In this document: positions 55,918-64,000 of the stretch, in pieces
Layout of the letters: each line of letters begins with the position of its first letter
Numbering within the stretch: position 1 is the stretch's first letter
Assembly: GCA_015655075.1 (NCBI GenBank)
Contig: JAATFT010000055.1
Coordinates: 62,001-126,000, forward strand
Source: Clostridiales bacterium
GTDB taxonomy: Bacteria; Bacillota; Clostridia; Lachnospirales; Lachnospiraceae
DNA length: 64,000 nt
Reading direction: 5' to 3'
Program-made: the position numbers and the translations under genes
Notes under the pieces: generated by a model
The model's database searches: none
What the model was told of the DNA's origin: nothing
The model's input: the letters and a program-made list of their open reading frames with translations, nothing else

Positions 55918-55952
55918 CAACCTATATTTTATATGAGATCATTGACAGCGGA

Positions 55953-56107
55953 GTCTTTGGATAATTATCCAAAGGCTTTTTTTATCGAATAGGAAATTGC
56001 GTCCTATTCGATAAAAATCCTACCGGGGGATGCGCATGACGCTTGCAGGGTATTATGTCGCAAAGCGACCAAGCGTCAGCGCAGAGTTTGCTTTGCAAAC
56101 TCTTTTT
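55953..56107 (+). promoter_or_regulatory. Leader with serial hairpins before the ATC-hydrolase-like operon
   Basis: Four consecutive dyads are visible: GTCTTTGGAT with ATCCAAAGGC plus seven T (55953-55983); TTTATCGAATAGGA with TCCTATTCGATAAA (55981-55994 and 56002-56015); GACGCTTG with CAAGCGTC; and AGAGTTTG with CAAACTCT plus T residues (56083-56107). The first and last look like terminators, so conditional read-through is likely. Confidence 0.6.
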
Positions 56108-56134
56108 CATTTGACAGAACAAAGGAGCTTATAT

Positions 56135-57181
56135 ATGTTTGAAGATAAAGATAATGCATTTGCAAATTACATTGAAGAAGACAACGCCGGCAGAGCGCAA
56201 TTTTTATGGGTTTCATTATTTTACTTTCTGATGAAAGTGAGCATGGATGATTATGGTGCCCGTGGAGAAGGTATCATGAGACAGGCCGTCAGAGATTTGG
56301 GAACAGAAAGAGCGGTTCGAAAAAGACAGAGATCGGATGCTTTAGGATTAGAACCCAATTTAGTATCTATGGGCAAGGTAATCGATTTATTTGGGGAACC
56401 CCGTTTTTCCTTTGGAAAACAGGTTTCGGAAGCCGGACCGGAGTATAAATTAATTCAGGTATATACTTGTCCTAATAGTAATATCTGGGCAAGGCTTGAA
56501 GGGAAAAAATCAGGAAGCTATTTAAAAATCGGGTCTATCTACTGTGAAGAAGTACATCATTATCTGTACGGAAAATATGACCCTGCTATTCAGGTCAATC
56601 TATGTGAGATTTTAACAAAGGGAGATCATCTTTGTAACTTTCGGTTAAATATGAGTAAAGCAAATAGGAGGCCTTATATATTGCCTCCCTATGAAAAAGA
56701 AACCTGGGAAGATTATGGAACTGATGTTACAGCTTCCATTATTACTGTTTTTGGATTAAATTATTACCACTATGGACGTGCAATCTACGATAATCTGGGT
56801 GAAAGTACATTAAGAAAAGGATTGAGAGCCTTTGCATATTGCAGGGGAGAACGGATGAAGGAATTAAATCGTCGCAGAAACCGACCCAATGACATAGCGG
56901 GACTGATAAAGGATGGGGATTTGTTCCTGGATCCGAGAGAGGAAATGAAGATAAATATTGTTGGGGAAGATGAATACGATATTGAACTGTTAAGAAATAT
57001 TTTAGTTGAGGTGCTTCATACACATTGTGCGGATCACTTAACCAGAATTTATTATGAAGAGGTATTCCCTGGAATTTGTGATATATACAATCCGGAAATA
57101 GAAGTATCTTTTGAAAATATTCTTTGTGAAAACGGAAATTTTAGAATTATTATGAATAATCGAGGTAATGAAAAATGCTGA
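56135..57181 (+). CDS. ATC-hydrolase-like protein 1 (divergent paralogue)
   Basis: The 348-residue protein is the most divergent of four paralogues here. It keeps TCP (111-113), IGSIYCEE (Cys137, Glu138, Glu139) with a following His pair, and a late Cys167 in HLCNF. This is the L-2-amino-thiazoline-4-carboxylate (ATC) hydrolase-like pattern. The reference enzyme opens the thiazoline ring of ATC to a carbamoyl-cysteine. The C-terminal half (from about 225) repeats the helical character of the N-terminal domain and is longer than in the others. ATG 56135 follows AAAGGAG. It overlaps the aminotransferase gene by 7 bases. Family assignment is from motif memory; the substrate is unknown. Confidence 0.62.
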   Translation: MFEDKDNAFANYIEEDNAGRAQFLWVSLFYFLMKVSMDDYGARGEGIMRQAVRDLGTERAVRKRQRSDALGLEPNLVSMGKVIDLFGEPRFSFGKQVSEAGPEYKLIQVYTCPNSNIWARLEGKKSGSYLKIGSIYCEEVHHYLYGKYDPAIQVNLCEILTKGDHLCNFRLNMSKANRRPYILPPYEKETWEDYGTDVTASIITVFGLNYYHYGRAIYDNLGESTLRKGLRAFAYCRGERMKELNRRRNRPNDIAGLIKDGDLFLDPREEMKINIVGEDEYDIELLRNILVEVLHTHCADHLTRIYYEEVFPGICDIYNPEIEVSFENILCENGNFRIIMNNRGNEKC

Positions 57182-58365
57182 CAAAAAGAGTTCAGGTATT
57201 AGCGCCTTCAAAAACAATGTATTTTACGGCAAAGGCAAACAAGCTGAAAGATCAAGGCTTTTCTGTTATGGATTTCAGCGTAGGCGAGCCGGATTTTTGT
57301 ACGCCTGAAAATATATGCCGGGCGGCGAAGGCCGCTATAAACGAAGGATATACAAAATATACCCTGGTGAACGGAATTTTGGAATTAAGGGAAGCTATTT
57401 GTAAAAAGCTTCTGACGGATAACAAGATCTTTTATACGCCGAATCAGATTTGCGCAGGAACCGGAGCGAAACAGCCGCTGTTTAATGCAATATTTGCCCT
57501 CTGCGAAACGGGGGATGAGGTTATTATTCCGACACCGAGCTGGGTAAGCTACGAAGAAATGGTAAAATTGGCGGGAGCAGATCCGGTATTTGTTAAATGC
57601 AGGGAAGAAGAAAACTTTGAACTGAATATTCATGATATTGAAAGGGCTGTTACCGACAGGACGAAAGCTGTCATAATTAATACACCGAATAATCCTACCG
57701 GTGCCGTATACGGGGAAAAGACGTTAAGACAGCTGGGCGATTTGGCTCTTCAGTATAATTTTTACATTATAGTGGATGAGATATATGAAAAATTAGTTTA
57801 TGATAAAGCAAAGCATTTTTCTATTGCATCGGTTTCGGAGAAAGTGAAAAACAAATGCATCTTAATTAACGGATTGTCCAAATCTTATTCAATGACAGGC
57901 TGGAGAATTGGGTATGCCGCTGCAAATGATGAAGTGTCAGCGGCGATGAAGGCGATTCAAAGCCATACTACCTCGTCCGGCAATTCCATTACTCAGTATG
58001 CGGCTGTGGAGGCCTATAATGGAACGCAGGAGTTTGTTCAGTCCATGCATGATGAGTTTCATAAAAGAAGAAATTATCTTGTAAGCCGGATACAAAAAAT
58101 GCCGTTTGTAAGCTGCGGCAGGGCTCCCTCGGGAGCATTTTATATAATGCTGAATGTGGTGCGGACCTTTGGAAGGGAATATAAGAATATAAGGATTGAT
58201 TCCGCGGATACTTTAGCAGATTTACTGCTGATGGAAGCGCATATTGCAATGGTGTCCGGAGAAGCATTTCATGCGGAGGACTATTTGAGAATTTGTTATG
58301 CGGTATCCATGGAGAATATCGCGAGGGGTATGGACAGATTAGTGGAATTTTTAAGGGAACTTTAA
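57175..58365 (+). CDS. Class I/II PLP aminotransferase (aspartate aminotransferase group)
   Basis: The 396-residue enzyme has the fold-type I hallmarks: FSVGEPDFCTPENI, TGAKQPLFNAIFAL, NTPNNPTGAVY, and the PLP lysine Lys236 in NGLSKSYSMTGWRIGY, with the substrate-carboxylate Arg near the C-terminus in DYLRICYAVS. It transfers an amino group between an amino acid and a 2-oxo acid. It overlaps the preceding gene and is followed by a 2-hydroxyacid dehydrogenase, suggesting that an amino acid freed by the hydrolases is deaminated and then reduced. That pathway is inference. Confidence 0.92.
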   Translation: MLTKRVQVLAPSKTMYFTAKANKLKDQGFSVMDFSVGEPDFCTPENICRAAKAAINEGYTKYTLVNGILELREAICKKLLTDNKIFYTPNQICAGTGAKQPLFNAIFALCETGDEVIIPTPSWVSYEEMVKLAGADPVFVKCREEENFELNIHDIERAVTDRTKAVIINTPNNPTGAVYGEKTLRQLGDLALQYNFYIIVDEIYEKLVYDKAKHFSIASVSEKVKNKCILINGLSKSYSMTGWRIGYAAANDEVSAAMKAIQSHTTSSGNSITQYAAVEAYNGTQEFVQSMHDEFHKRRNYLVSRIQKMPFVSCGRAPSGAFYIMLNVVRTFGREYKNIRIDSADTLADLLLMEAHIAMVSGEAFHAEDYLRICYAVSMENIARGMDRLVEFLREL

Positions 58366-58406
58366 GAAATCGGCAATCAGTGGTTCAATGCGAAAGGTTA
58401 TGTGAT

Positions 58407-59336
58407 ATGAAGATATTTTTACATGATGAAATTCATCCGGATGCAGTTTCGTTTCTAAAGAAGCATGCTGAAATTATTGATAATTGGGACAGGATTGGCG
58501 AAGCAGATGCAATCCTGGTCAGAAAAATCCGGCTGGATAGGGATATTTTTGAAAAGGCTCCAAATTTAAAGGTAATCGGATTTCATGGATCAGGAATTAA
58601 CGGAATTGATCTGGACGAAGCGGAAAAGCATAAGGTTGAGGTATTTGCGGTTCCCGGCTTAAATGCTGATTCCGTAGCCGAGCTGAATGTAGCGCTTGCC
58701 TTGGATGTTTCTCATATGGTTTCAAAAGCAGTACATGAAATTAAGTCAGGCGTCAGTATGAAGGATGGGCTGCGGCGCTTTAAGGGAACTGAAATAAGCC
58801 GGAAAACGGCGGGAATTATGGGCATGGGTATGGTCGGAAGCAGGACGGCAAAAATATTAAAAGAAAGCTTCCATATGCAGGTCATGGGCTGTTCCAGATC
58901 GCTTACTCCATCAAAGGCGCGGGAGCTGGGAGTAATATATTCTCCGGATAAAGAGAGTATTTTACAGAAAGCGGATTTTATTTTTCTTGCACTGCCGTAT
59001 TCAAAAGAAACGGAATATATGATAGGTGAAACTGAATTTAAAATGGCAAAGAAGGAAGCTGTTTTTATTAATACCGCAAGAGGAAAATTAATCGATGAAA
59101 AAGCGCTGTATCAGGCCTTGAGCAATCACTGGATCAAGGGAGCGGCCTGTGACGTATTTGAGGTAGAGCCTTTGGAAACGAATCACCCGCTGCTTCAGCT
59201 GGATAATTTTATTGCAACCCCCCATGTTGGAGGGAATACCGAAGAAGCTTTATACAGAGTGGGAATGGGTGTAGCTGCGGGAATCCTGGAAAAATTACGC
59301 GTAATTTTATCTAATGTTGAGGAAAGGCCGGAGTAA
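58407..59336 (+). CDS. D-isomer-specific 2-hydroxyacid dehydrogenase
   Basis: The 309-residue NAD(P)-dependent enzyme has the Rossmann motif GMGMVGSRT near 139-147 and the catalytic trio Arg225 (NTARGK), Glu254 (FEVEPL) and His273 (TPHVGG). It reversibly reduces a 2-oxo acid to the D-2-hydroxy acid. ATG 58407 follows CGAAAGG; an earlier in-frame start at 58293 lies inside the aminotransferase gene. Lying after the aminotransferase, it could reduce the resulting 2-oxo acid and regenerate NAD. A 3-phosphoglycerate dehydrogenase role is less likely because no serine genes are nearby. Confidence 0.9.
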   Translation: MKIFLHDEIHPDAVSFLKKHAEIIDNWDRIGEADAILVRKIRLDRDIFEKAPNLKVIGFHGSGINGIDLDEAEKHKVEVFAVPGLNADSVAELNVALALDVSHMVSKAVHEIKSGVSMKDGLRRFKGTEISRKTAGIMGMGMVGSRTAKILKESFHMQVMGCSRSLTPSKARELGVIYSPDKESILQKADFIFLALPYSKETEYMIGETEFKMAKKEAVFINTARGKLIDEKALYQALSNHWIKGAACDVFEVEPLETNHPLLQLDNFIATPHVGGNTEEALYRVGMGVAAGILEKLRVILSNVEERPE

Positions 59337-59357
59337 ATACGATAAAGAGGTGCTTGT

Positions 59358-60251
59358 ATGTATGGTATTAGTGAGATAAAGCTTCAGAATCAGCAGGACA
59401 GCTTGACAAATTTATATTTTTATTTATGTAAGAATATTCTATCAGTAGCCGGAAGAAACGGAGAAGGGATTATTCGGTCATCCGTAAGGAAGCTGGGAAT
59501 TCATTTTGGAGAAATTGACAGGACTAAGCTGATGGAACATGGCAGGAAGCCTAATCTTAAATCAATGGTTGAAGGCATTGACCGCTTTACCGATCCCAGA
59601 TTTCGATTCTGTCTGCTCAGAGTGACACAGCAGGAGATCTGGCTGGAAGTACATACCTGTCCGATCGCAGATTTAATGAAAAGGAAAAATGCGGCGGATA
59701 TCGGACTGATGTTTTGTGAAGAATATTGCCATGCCTATTTTAAAGGATTTTCAAATGGAAAAGCCCAGTCGAACCTGTCAAAGACTCTTATGTGTGAGTA
59801 TGATAATCATTGCAGGCTATCCGTATATTACAGACCTGCTAATTTGGAAGCGGAGCAGAGGGAAAAAGTTTTTGATCCGGAAAAAGATTTAAAACCGGCA
59901 TGTTTACCGGGACATGAATATAAAGCTGATGAGAGTCTTATGCACAGGTATTTTTGCTTATATCAATGTTTGTATGAAGGTGCAAAGGCTTTAGCCGGTA
60001 ATGAGGGCAGGTGTGCTGTCGCAATGGGGCTGCGGGAATATGCGGCTGCTGAGGCCGGGGATTTGAAAAAGCAGGCCGATGCAACCAAAAGTCAATTAGA
60101 TGAAGCCTTTATCCGTATAAATTTTCCCGTACCGGTAAGAAGGCGGGAGAATGGGTTATTCCATCCTGTATTAGATAATGAAGCGAATGATTTGTTTGCC
60201 GTGAATTTTTACCGGCCGTTTTTGAAATATATCGGCGGGTTAGGGGAATAG
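59358..60251 (+). CDS. ATC-hydrolase-like protein 2
   Basis: The 297-residue paralogue has HTCP (Cys101), IGLMFCEE (Cys120, Glu121, Glu122) and then His125, and Cys152 in NHCRLS. The N-terminal helical region (LTNLYFYLCKNILSVAGRNG) and a C-terminal helical region (LMHRYFCLYQCLYEGAKAL) look alike, as if the domain were duplicated. ATG 59358 follows AGAGGTGC. It is the second of the four family members and starts a run of three consecutive copies. The ring-opening role is inferred from the family. Confidence 0.6.
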   Translation: MYGISEIKLQNQQDSLTNLYFYLCKNILSVAGRNGEGIIRSSVRKLGIHFGEIDRTKLMEHGRKPNLKSMVEGIDRFTDPRFRFCLLRVTQQEIWLEVHTCPIADLMKRKNAADIGLMFCEEYCHAYFKGFSNGKAQSNLSKTLMCEYDNHCRLSVYYRPANLEAEQREKVFDPEKDLKPACLPGHEYKADESLMHRYFCLYQCLYEGAKALAGNEGRCAVAMGLREYAAAEAGDLKKQADATKSQLDEAFIRINFPVPVRRRENGLFHPVLDNEANDLFAVNFYRPFLKYIGGLGE

Positions 60252-60281
60252 GGCAGTGGGAGGCGCTGAAAGGAGATTTTT

Positions 60282-61202
60282 ATGAAGAATATAAAATCGA
60301 CATATACCGAGGCGGATTATCAGGCGGATAATTTGCAGGATCAATATACTATCATGTATGGTATTCTCGGAAAAACGTTAATAGAGGATCTGGGTTATGA
60401 CGGAGAAGCCGTTCTAAGAGAGGCGACCAGGCGTTATGCCAGAGATCGGGGATTAGCCGACAGAAAGAAGCATGAAATGGCAGGATGTAAGGTTAATATG
60501 TACAGTGCCTTTAACATCAGTGCCGGGCTTCCGGGAAACAAGAGAACTGTGTCCTATCGATATCAATCGAAGCCGCAGCAGCATATCAGCCATGTGTTAA
60601 CCTGTCCCATGGCTGAAATTTGGGACCGGTATGGATGCTTTGATATTGGGCGCATCTATTGCGAGGAATTTCATTTTACGTATTACAATACCTATGCCTT
60701 TGGAAAAGCAAAGGTTAATCTTGCGACTACGTTAACGGAAAGAGGCACGGACTGCTGCAGCTTTAACGTGATATTAAGGCCGTCGGATCTGCCGGAAGAA
60801 CTAAGACCCCGATGCTTTGAAGAATATGACAGTGAGCCGAAACAGCCGGATTTATCGTATTTTAAGCCGATCAGTGCACAGGAAGGCTATGGCTCATTAT
60901 ATTTAAGACTCTATTATTATCTGGTTTCAACTGCCTGTGAATCAGCAGGTGAAGCAGGGAAGCAGTCTATCATGCATGGATTACATAGATTGGTTTTGGC
61001 TGCTTCTGAATATATCAGAACGAAAACGGCAAAAGGAAAAGAAAATGCGGCGGTATTGTCAGAGGCGGTATATCTGGAACTGAATTATCCGGCGCGCCTG
61101 AATGTGGAAAAAGAAAGCATGTGGAATCAGTATTCACGTTATTGTGCAAAAGAAATATTCAGAGATGAGTTTTGCAGGCCGTTTATGGCTAGAGGCGATT
61201 AA
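60282..61202 (+). CDS. ATC-hydrolase-like protein 3
   Basis: This 306-residue paralogue has the clearest family motifs: TCPM (Cys108), then DIGRIYCEEFHF (Cys127, Glu128, Glu129, His131), AKVNLATTLTERG and DCCSF (Cys158-159). These match the ATC-hydrolase-like pattern (CP, CEE-type centre, late Cys before SF/DF). It is closely similar to protein 4 along the whole length. ATG 60282 follows AAAGGAG. The next gene begins at the base after its stop codon, so the pair is probably co-translated and may form a heteromer. Confidence 0.66.
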   Translation: MKNIKSTYTEADYQADNLQDQYTIMYGILGKTLIEDLGYDGEAVLREATRRYARDRGLADRKKHEMAGCKVNMYSAFNISAGLPGNKRTVSYRYQSKPQQHISHVLTCPMAEIWDRYGCFDIGRIYCEEFHFTYYNTYAFGKAKVNLATTLTERGTDCCSFNVILRPSDLPEELRPRCFEEYDSEPKQPDLSYFKPISAQEGYGSLYLRLYYYLVSTACESAGEAGKQSIMHGLHRLVLAASEYIRTKTAKGKENAAVLSEAVYLELNYPARLNVEKESMWNQYSRYCAKEIFRDEFCRPFMARGD

Positions 61203-62108
61203 ATGACAGAGCGGGAAGAAATGGGACTGAATGATTTAGAGGATCAATATTGCATTATGTATGCTATTTTAGGCAGAACATTGCTGGAGGATTTTGGACT
61301 GGACGGAGAGCATGCTTTAAGAGAAGGAACAAGATTGTATGGACAAAACAGGGGAAGACTTCATCGGCAAAGGCATTTAGATGCAGGCTTAAAAATTAAT
61401 ATGAAAAATTTGTTTACGACAGGCGGTGATTTGCCAGGAGATACCAGGACATTTCGGGAGCTGCAAAGAATAAATGCCCAGGAAAGAGTCAGCCATACAT
61501 TGGTTTGCCCAATGGCTGATATTTGGAAAGAATATGGTTGCATGGATATTGGAAAGATTTACTGCGAAGAATTTCACTTTTCCTGTTACAGCACATATGC
61601 ATACGGATATACCAAGGTGAATATTGCAAAGGTACTGACACAGGAAGGTGATGAATATTGTGCTTTTAATATTATATTAAGGCCGCAGGATTTGCCGGAG
61701 AAATTAAGGCCGGTCTGCTTTGAAGAATATGATCCGGAATACCCGGAGCCTCAAAACATTTGCCTGAAACCACCCGAAGCTAAGGAGGGATACCGCTCTT
61801 TGTGGTTAAGATTATATTTCTTTTTGCTGAAGGCAGCTGCGGAACAGTTTGGCGAGGAGGGAAGAGAAGCCGTCAAGCACGGTCTGAACAGGCTTGCAAA
61901 AGTGGTGTCGGAAGCATTTGCAAAGGATAACCCGATACCGGTGGATATGGAGTTTTTAGAAGAACACTATCCTGTTGACATGTACGTGGAAAAAGAGGAG
62001 ATGTGGAAGCTTTATGGAGATTACGGAGCAAAAGAACTGGCAGACAGGGAATTTATTCAGCCTTTACTTAATCATCTGCATATTACGAAAGGAGAGAAAA
62101 TGATATGA
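61203..62108 (+). CDS. ATC-hydrolase-like protein 4
   Basis: The 301-residue paralogue carries VCPM (Cys102), DIGKIYCEEFHF (Cys121, Glu122, Glu123, His125), TKVNIAKVL and EYCAF (Cys153). It is clearly a tandem duplicate of protein 3, with a shared ILRP-DLPE-LRP-CFEEYD block before the C-terminal helical half. Start ATG 61203 directly follows the previous TAA, and its own stop overlaps the first permease gene by 4 bases. Coupling of hydrolases to an importer argues that the transported molecule is their substrate. Confidence 0.66.
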   Translation: MTEREEMGLNDLEDQYCIMYAILGRTLLEDFGLDGEHALREGTRLYGQNRGRLHRQRHLDAGLKINMKNLFTTGGDLPGDTRTFRELQRINAQERVSHTLVCPMADIWKEYGCMDIGKIYCEEFHFSCYSTYAYGYTKVNIAKVLTQEGDEYCAFNIILRPQDLPEKLRPVCFEEYDPEYPEPQNICLKPPEAKEGYRSLWLRLYFFLLKAAAEQFGEEGREAVKHGLNRLAKVVSEAFAKDNPIPVDMEFLEEHYPVDMYVEKEEMWKLYGDYGAKELADREFIQPLLNHLHITKGEKMI

Positions 62109-62977
62109 AAAAACGTATTTTAAAAAAAGATTTGGCGGGAAAAATGCCGCTGTTGCCAAATATCATGTATATGATAATCTTTTTTGTTATCCCGATGGCT
62201 TTGCTTATCAGCTACAGCTTTTTTGTAAACAAGGGATATGGAAGAGTGGAGCATACTCTTACAACGGAGAACTATATCAATTTTTTTACGAATAAATACT
62301 ATATTGAAACTTTCATAGCTTCTTTCATAATGGCCGTAATCATCAGTATACTGGCTATATTGGTCAGTTATCCCATTGCGTTTTATATAGTAAGATATAA
62401 AGGTTTCAAGATGAAGCTGGCATCGAGCCTGGTTATGGTTCCCATGCTGGCAAGCTCGGTTGTCACCTGTTTCGGCTGGTATATTATGCTGGGCAATACA
62501 GGAATCATTAATTCGGTATTAATAGGTTTACATATGATTGATGAGCCTGTTCAGCTTTTATATACACGCACCGGTGTTTACATTGTTCTTTTGTCGGGAC
62601 AATTACCATATATGATTACTTCCATCATGAACGGCATAGCTTCTATCGACGAAAATGTGGAACAGGCGGCAAATACATTAGGGGCCAATCCGGTAAAAAT
62701 TTTTTTAACCATTACGCTGCCGTTAAGCATTCCCGGAATCTCTGCCGGTATGCTGCTGGTATTTACCGGAATATTAAGTGCCTATGTGGTACCCATTGTT
62801 ATTGGCGGCGGTAAGGTGAACACGTTGGCCAGCTTAATTGTAAATCAGGCAAGTACAACCCTCAATTGGCCGAAAGCGGCTGTTATGGCGCTTATTTTGA
62901 TGGTTATGTCAAGTGTCGCCATGTTTTTGAATAATAAGCTGATGGAATCGAAACGCTTTGGCGGAGGTGGAAGATAA
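62105..62977 (+). CDS. ABC transporter permease (PotB type)
   Basis: The 290-residue permease has six membrane segments and belongs to the spermidine/putrescine-type importer group (PotB-like), which also carries other cationic, thiamine-like or phosphonate-like ligands. The coupling helix lies at EQAANTLGANPVKIFLTITL. Its start overlaps the ATC-hydrolase-like gene before it (ATGA), and its stop overlaps the next gene by one base. The ligand is not deducible from sequence. Confidence 0.88.
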   Translation: MKKRILKKDLAGKMPLLPNIMYMIIFFVIPMALLISYSFFVNKGYGRVEHTLTTENYINFFTNKYYIETFIASFIMAVIISILAILVSYPIAFYIVRYKGFKMKLASSLVMVPMLASSVVTCFGWYIMLGNTGIINSVLIGLHMIDEPVQLLYTRTGVYIVLLSGQLPYMITSIMNGIASIDENVEQAANTLGANPVKIFLTITLPLSIPGISAGMLLVFTGILSAYVVPIVIGGGKVNTLASLIVNQASTTLNWPKAAVMALILMVMSSVAMFLNNKLMESKRFGGGGR

Positions 62978-63759
62978 TGCGCAAAAGGAAAGAAAAAAGA
63001 GTTCCAATATTATTAAGAATAGCGGTATCGCTTGCCTTAATTTACATTCTGGCGCCTATCTTAGTTATCATCGGTTCTTCATTCGCCAGTGTGGCTAATT
63101 TGACATTTCCCCCAAAGGGCTTCAGCTTGCGGTGGTATCAGGAATATTTTAAGGATACGGGCTGGCTTAACGCTACCTGGATCAGCATTAAGCTGGCTAT
63201 GATAGCTACGGCATGTACGGTTTTGCTGGGATCGTTATCTGCATATGGTATTGAAAAATCAAAACACAGGAATATGTGGCTATCTTTTTTTACTACGCCA
63301 TTAACGATTCCGACAATTATAAGCGGTTTGGCTCTGTTGCAATTCTATAATTTTTTAGAAGTAGAAAGAAATTTCTGGGCCATTCTATCCGGTCATATTG
63401 TTTTTGTAACACCATTTGTGACTCGGACTATGTATACATCATTTTACAGATTCAATCATTCTATTGAGGAAGCCTCATGGGTTATGGGGGCCGGAAAAGT
63501 AAAAACATTTTTGCTGATCGTATTGCCGGCAGTAAAATCAGGATTGATGTCATCGGTTTTCTTTGCATTTATAACATCCTTTAGTAACCTGACAATTTCC
63601 ATTTTCCTGGCTACAGGTAAAAATATAACATTGCCGATTAAAATATATACCTCGGCATCTTTCGATCCGACACCTGTATTGTCAGCAATTTCTACTATTA
63701 TCATAATTATAACCATAACAGTTATGATGGTTATGAAGCATTTTGGCGATCATGAATAG
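62977..63759 (+). CDS. ABC transporter permease (PotC type)
   Basis: The 260-residue permease has six membrane segments and PotC features: PPKGFSLRWYQEYF after the first helix and the coupling helix EEASWVMGAGKVKTFLLIVL. It forms the channel with the PotB-type protein. The TAATG overlap with the upstream gene shows translational coupling. A matching ATPase gene follows 18 bases later. Confidence 0.88.
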   Translation: MRKRKEKRVPILLRIAVSLALIYILAPILVIIGSSFASVANLTFPPKGFSLRWYQEYFKDTGWLNATWISIKLAMIATACTVLLGSLSAYGIEKSKHRNMWLSFFTTPLTIPTIISGLALLQFYNFLEVERNFWAILSGHIVFVTPFVTRTMYTSFYRFNHSIEEASWVMGAGKVKTFLLIVLPAVKSGLMSSVFFAFITSFSNLTISIFLATGKNITLPIKIYTSASFDPTPVLSAISTIIIIITITVMMVMKHFGDHE

Positions 63760-63777
63760 AAAGAATAGGAGAATATT

Positions 63778-64000
63778 ATGGATGCACTTGTAATAAAAAA
63801 CCTGGAGAAAAAATTTGGAGATATTGAAATTTTAAAAACAATTAATTTGGAAGTAAAGCAGGGTGAATTTGTTTCTTTATTAGGACCGTCAGGATGCGGA
63901 AAGACAACTACGCTGAGAATTATTGCCGGTTTATTGGACGCTACTTCCGGCGAGGTATATATTAATGGCGTTAATGTGGCTGATGTGCCGGTACATAAAA
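63778..64000 (+). CDS. ABC transporter ATP-binding protein (PotA type), 3' end outside window
   Basis: The first 74 or so codons are visible from ATG 63778, preceded by AATAGGAGAAT. Walker A GPSGCGKTTT is intact, after VIKNLEKKFGDIEIL and before the LRIIAGLLDATSGEVY strand, all typical of PotA-like ATPases. It energises the two preceding permeases. The operon continues past the window, where a solute-binding protein gene is expected. Confidence 0.92.
   Translation, partial: MDALVIKNLEKKFGDIEILKTINLEVKQGEFVSLLGPSGCGKTTTLRIIAGLLDATSGEVYINGVNVADVPVHK

Noticed and set aside
1-64000. CRISPR arrays, tRNA and rRNA genes, prophage
   Set aside because: No regularly spaced repeats, cloverleaf-like segments, rRNA signatures or phage structural genes were seen when reading both strands.

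Overview
The window looks like chromosomal DNA of a spore-forming, anaerobic, low-to-mid G+C Firmicute of class Clostridia, most likely family Lachnospiraceae. The basis is strong purine-rich Shine-Dalgarno sites, sigma-A promoters, a SleC-like cortex-lytic protein, a Csp-type germination protease, many Opp/Dpp and Pot-type ABC importers and an Agr-type quorum-sensing locus. This placement is inferred from gene content; no rRNA or tRNA gene was seen.

Region 1 (1-8.6 kb) is core metabolism mixed with gene decay: the 3' part of a cyclopropane fatty acid synthase gene, a DegV lipid-binding protein, a branched-chain aminotransferase, a KimA-like APC permease, an MgtC/SapB protein and an M24 Xaa-Pro peptidase. 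Between them lie a C-terminal eutC scrap and the remains of a bacterial non-homologous end-joining pair (ku joined to an ATP-dependent ligase 3' end).

Region 2 (8.6-24.4 kb) is a hydantoin-type catabolic island. Two paralogous HyuA/HyuB pairs flank a complete five-gene oligopeptide-type ABC importer, a hydantoin-racemase-like protein and an XRE-cupin regulator. The first pair is preceded by a promoter and a strong leader terminator, and its A and B genes are separated by a 166-bp palindromic repeat that recurs elsewhere in the window.

Region 3 (24.4-35.4 kb) holds a ThpR phosphodiesterase, a truncated sugar permease, a possible group II intron scrap, an AraC regulator fused to a GH39 domain whose acid/base Glu is replaced, and a divergent five-gene oligosaccharide ABC importer.

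Region 4 (35.5-50.4 kb) holds a polysaccharide deacetylase, a SleC-like protein, carAB with a leader attenuator, a convergent Csp protease, a GGDEF-GAF-GGDEF-EAL protein and a GH31 alpha-xylosidase.

Region 5 (50.4-54.9 kb) is a visibly more A+T-rich insert. It carries an Agr-type operon (small XRE, LytTR regulator, kinase lacking its ATPase domain, a 30-codon agrD, agrB), a divergent secreted protein of unknown function, an unrecognised 57-codon membrane peptide gene, a frameshifted XRE remnant and an IS21 remnant.

Region 6 (54.9-64 kb) is the most unusual. A LysR regulator is divergent from an operon with four ATC-hydrolase-like paralogues, an aspartate-family aminotransferase, a D-2-hydroxyacid dehydrogenase and a Pot-type ABC importer that runs off the window. 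It looks like an uptake and degradation system for an unidentified, possibly heterocyclic or carbamoylated, amino-acid-like compound.
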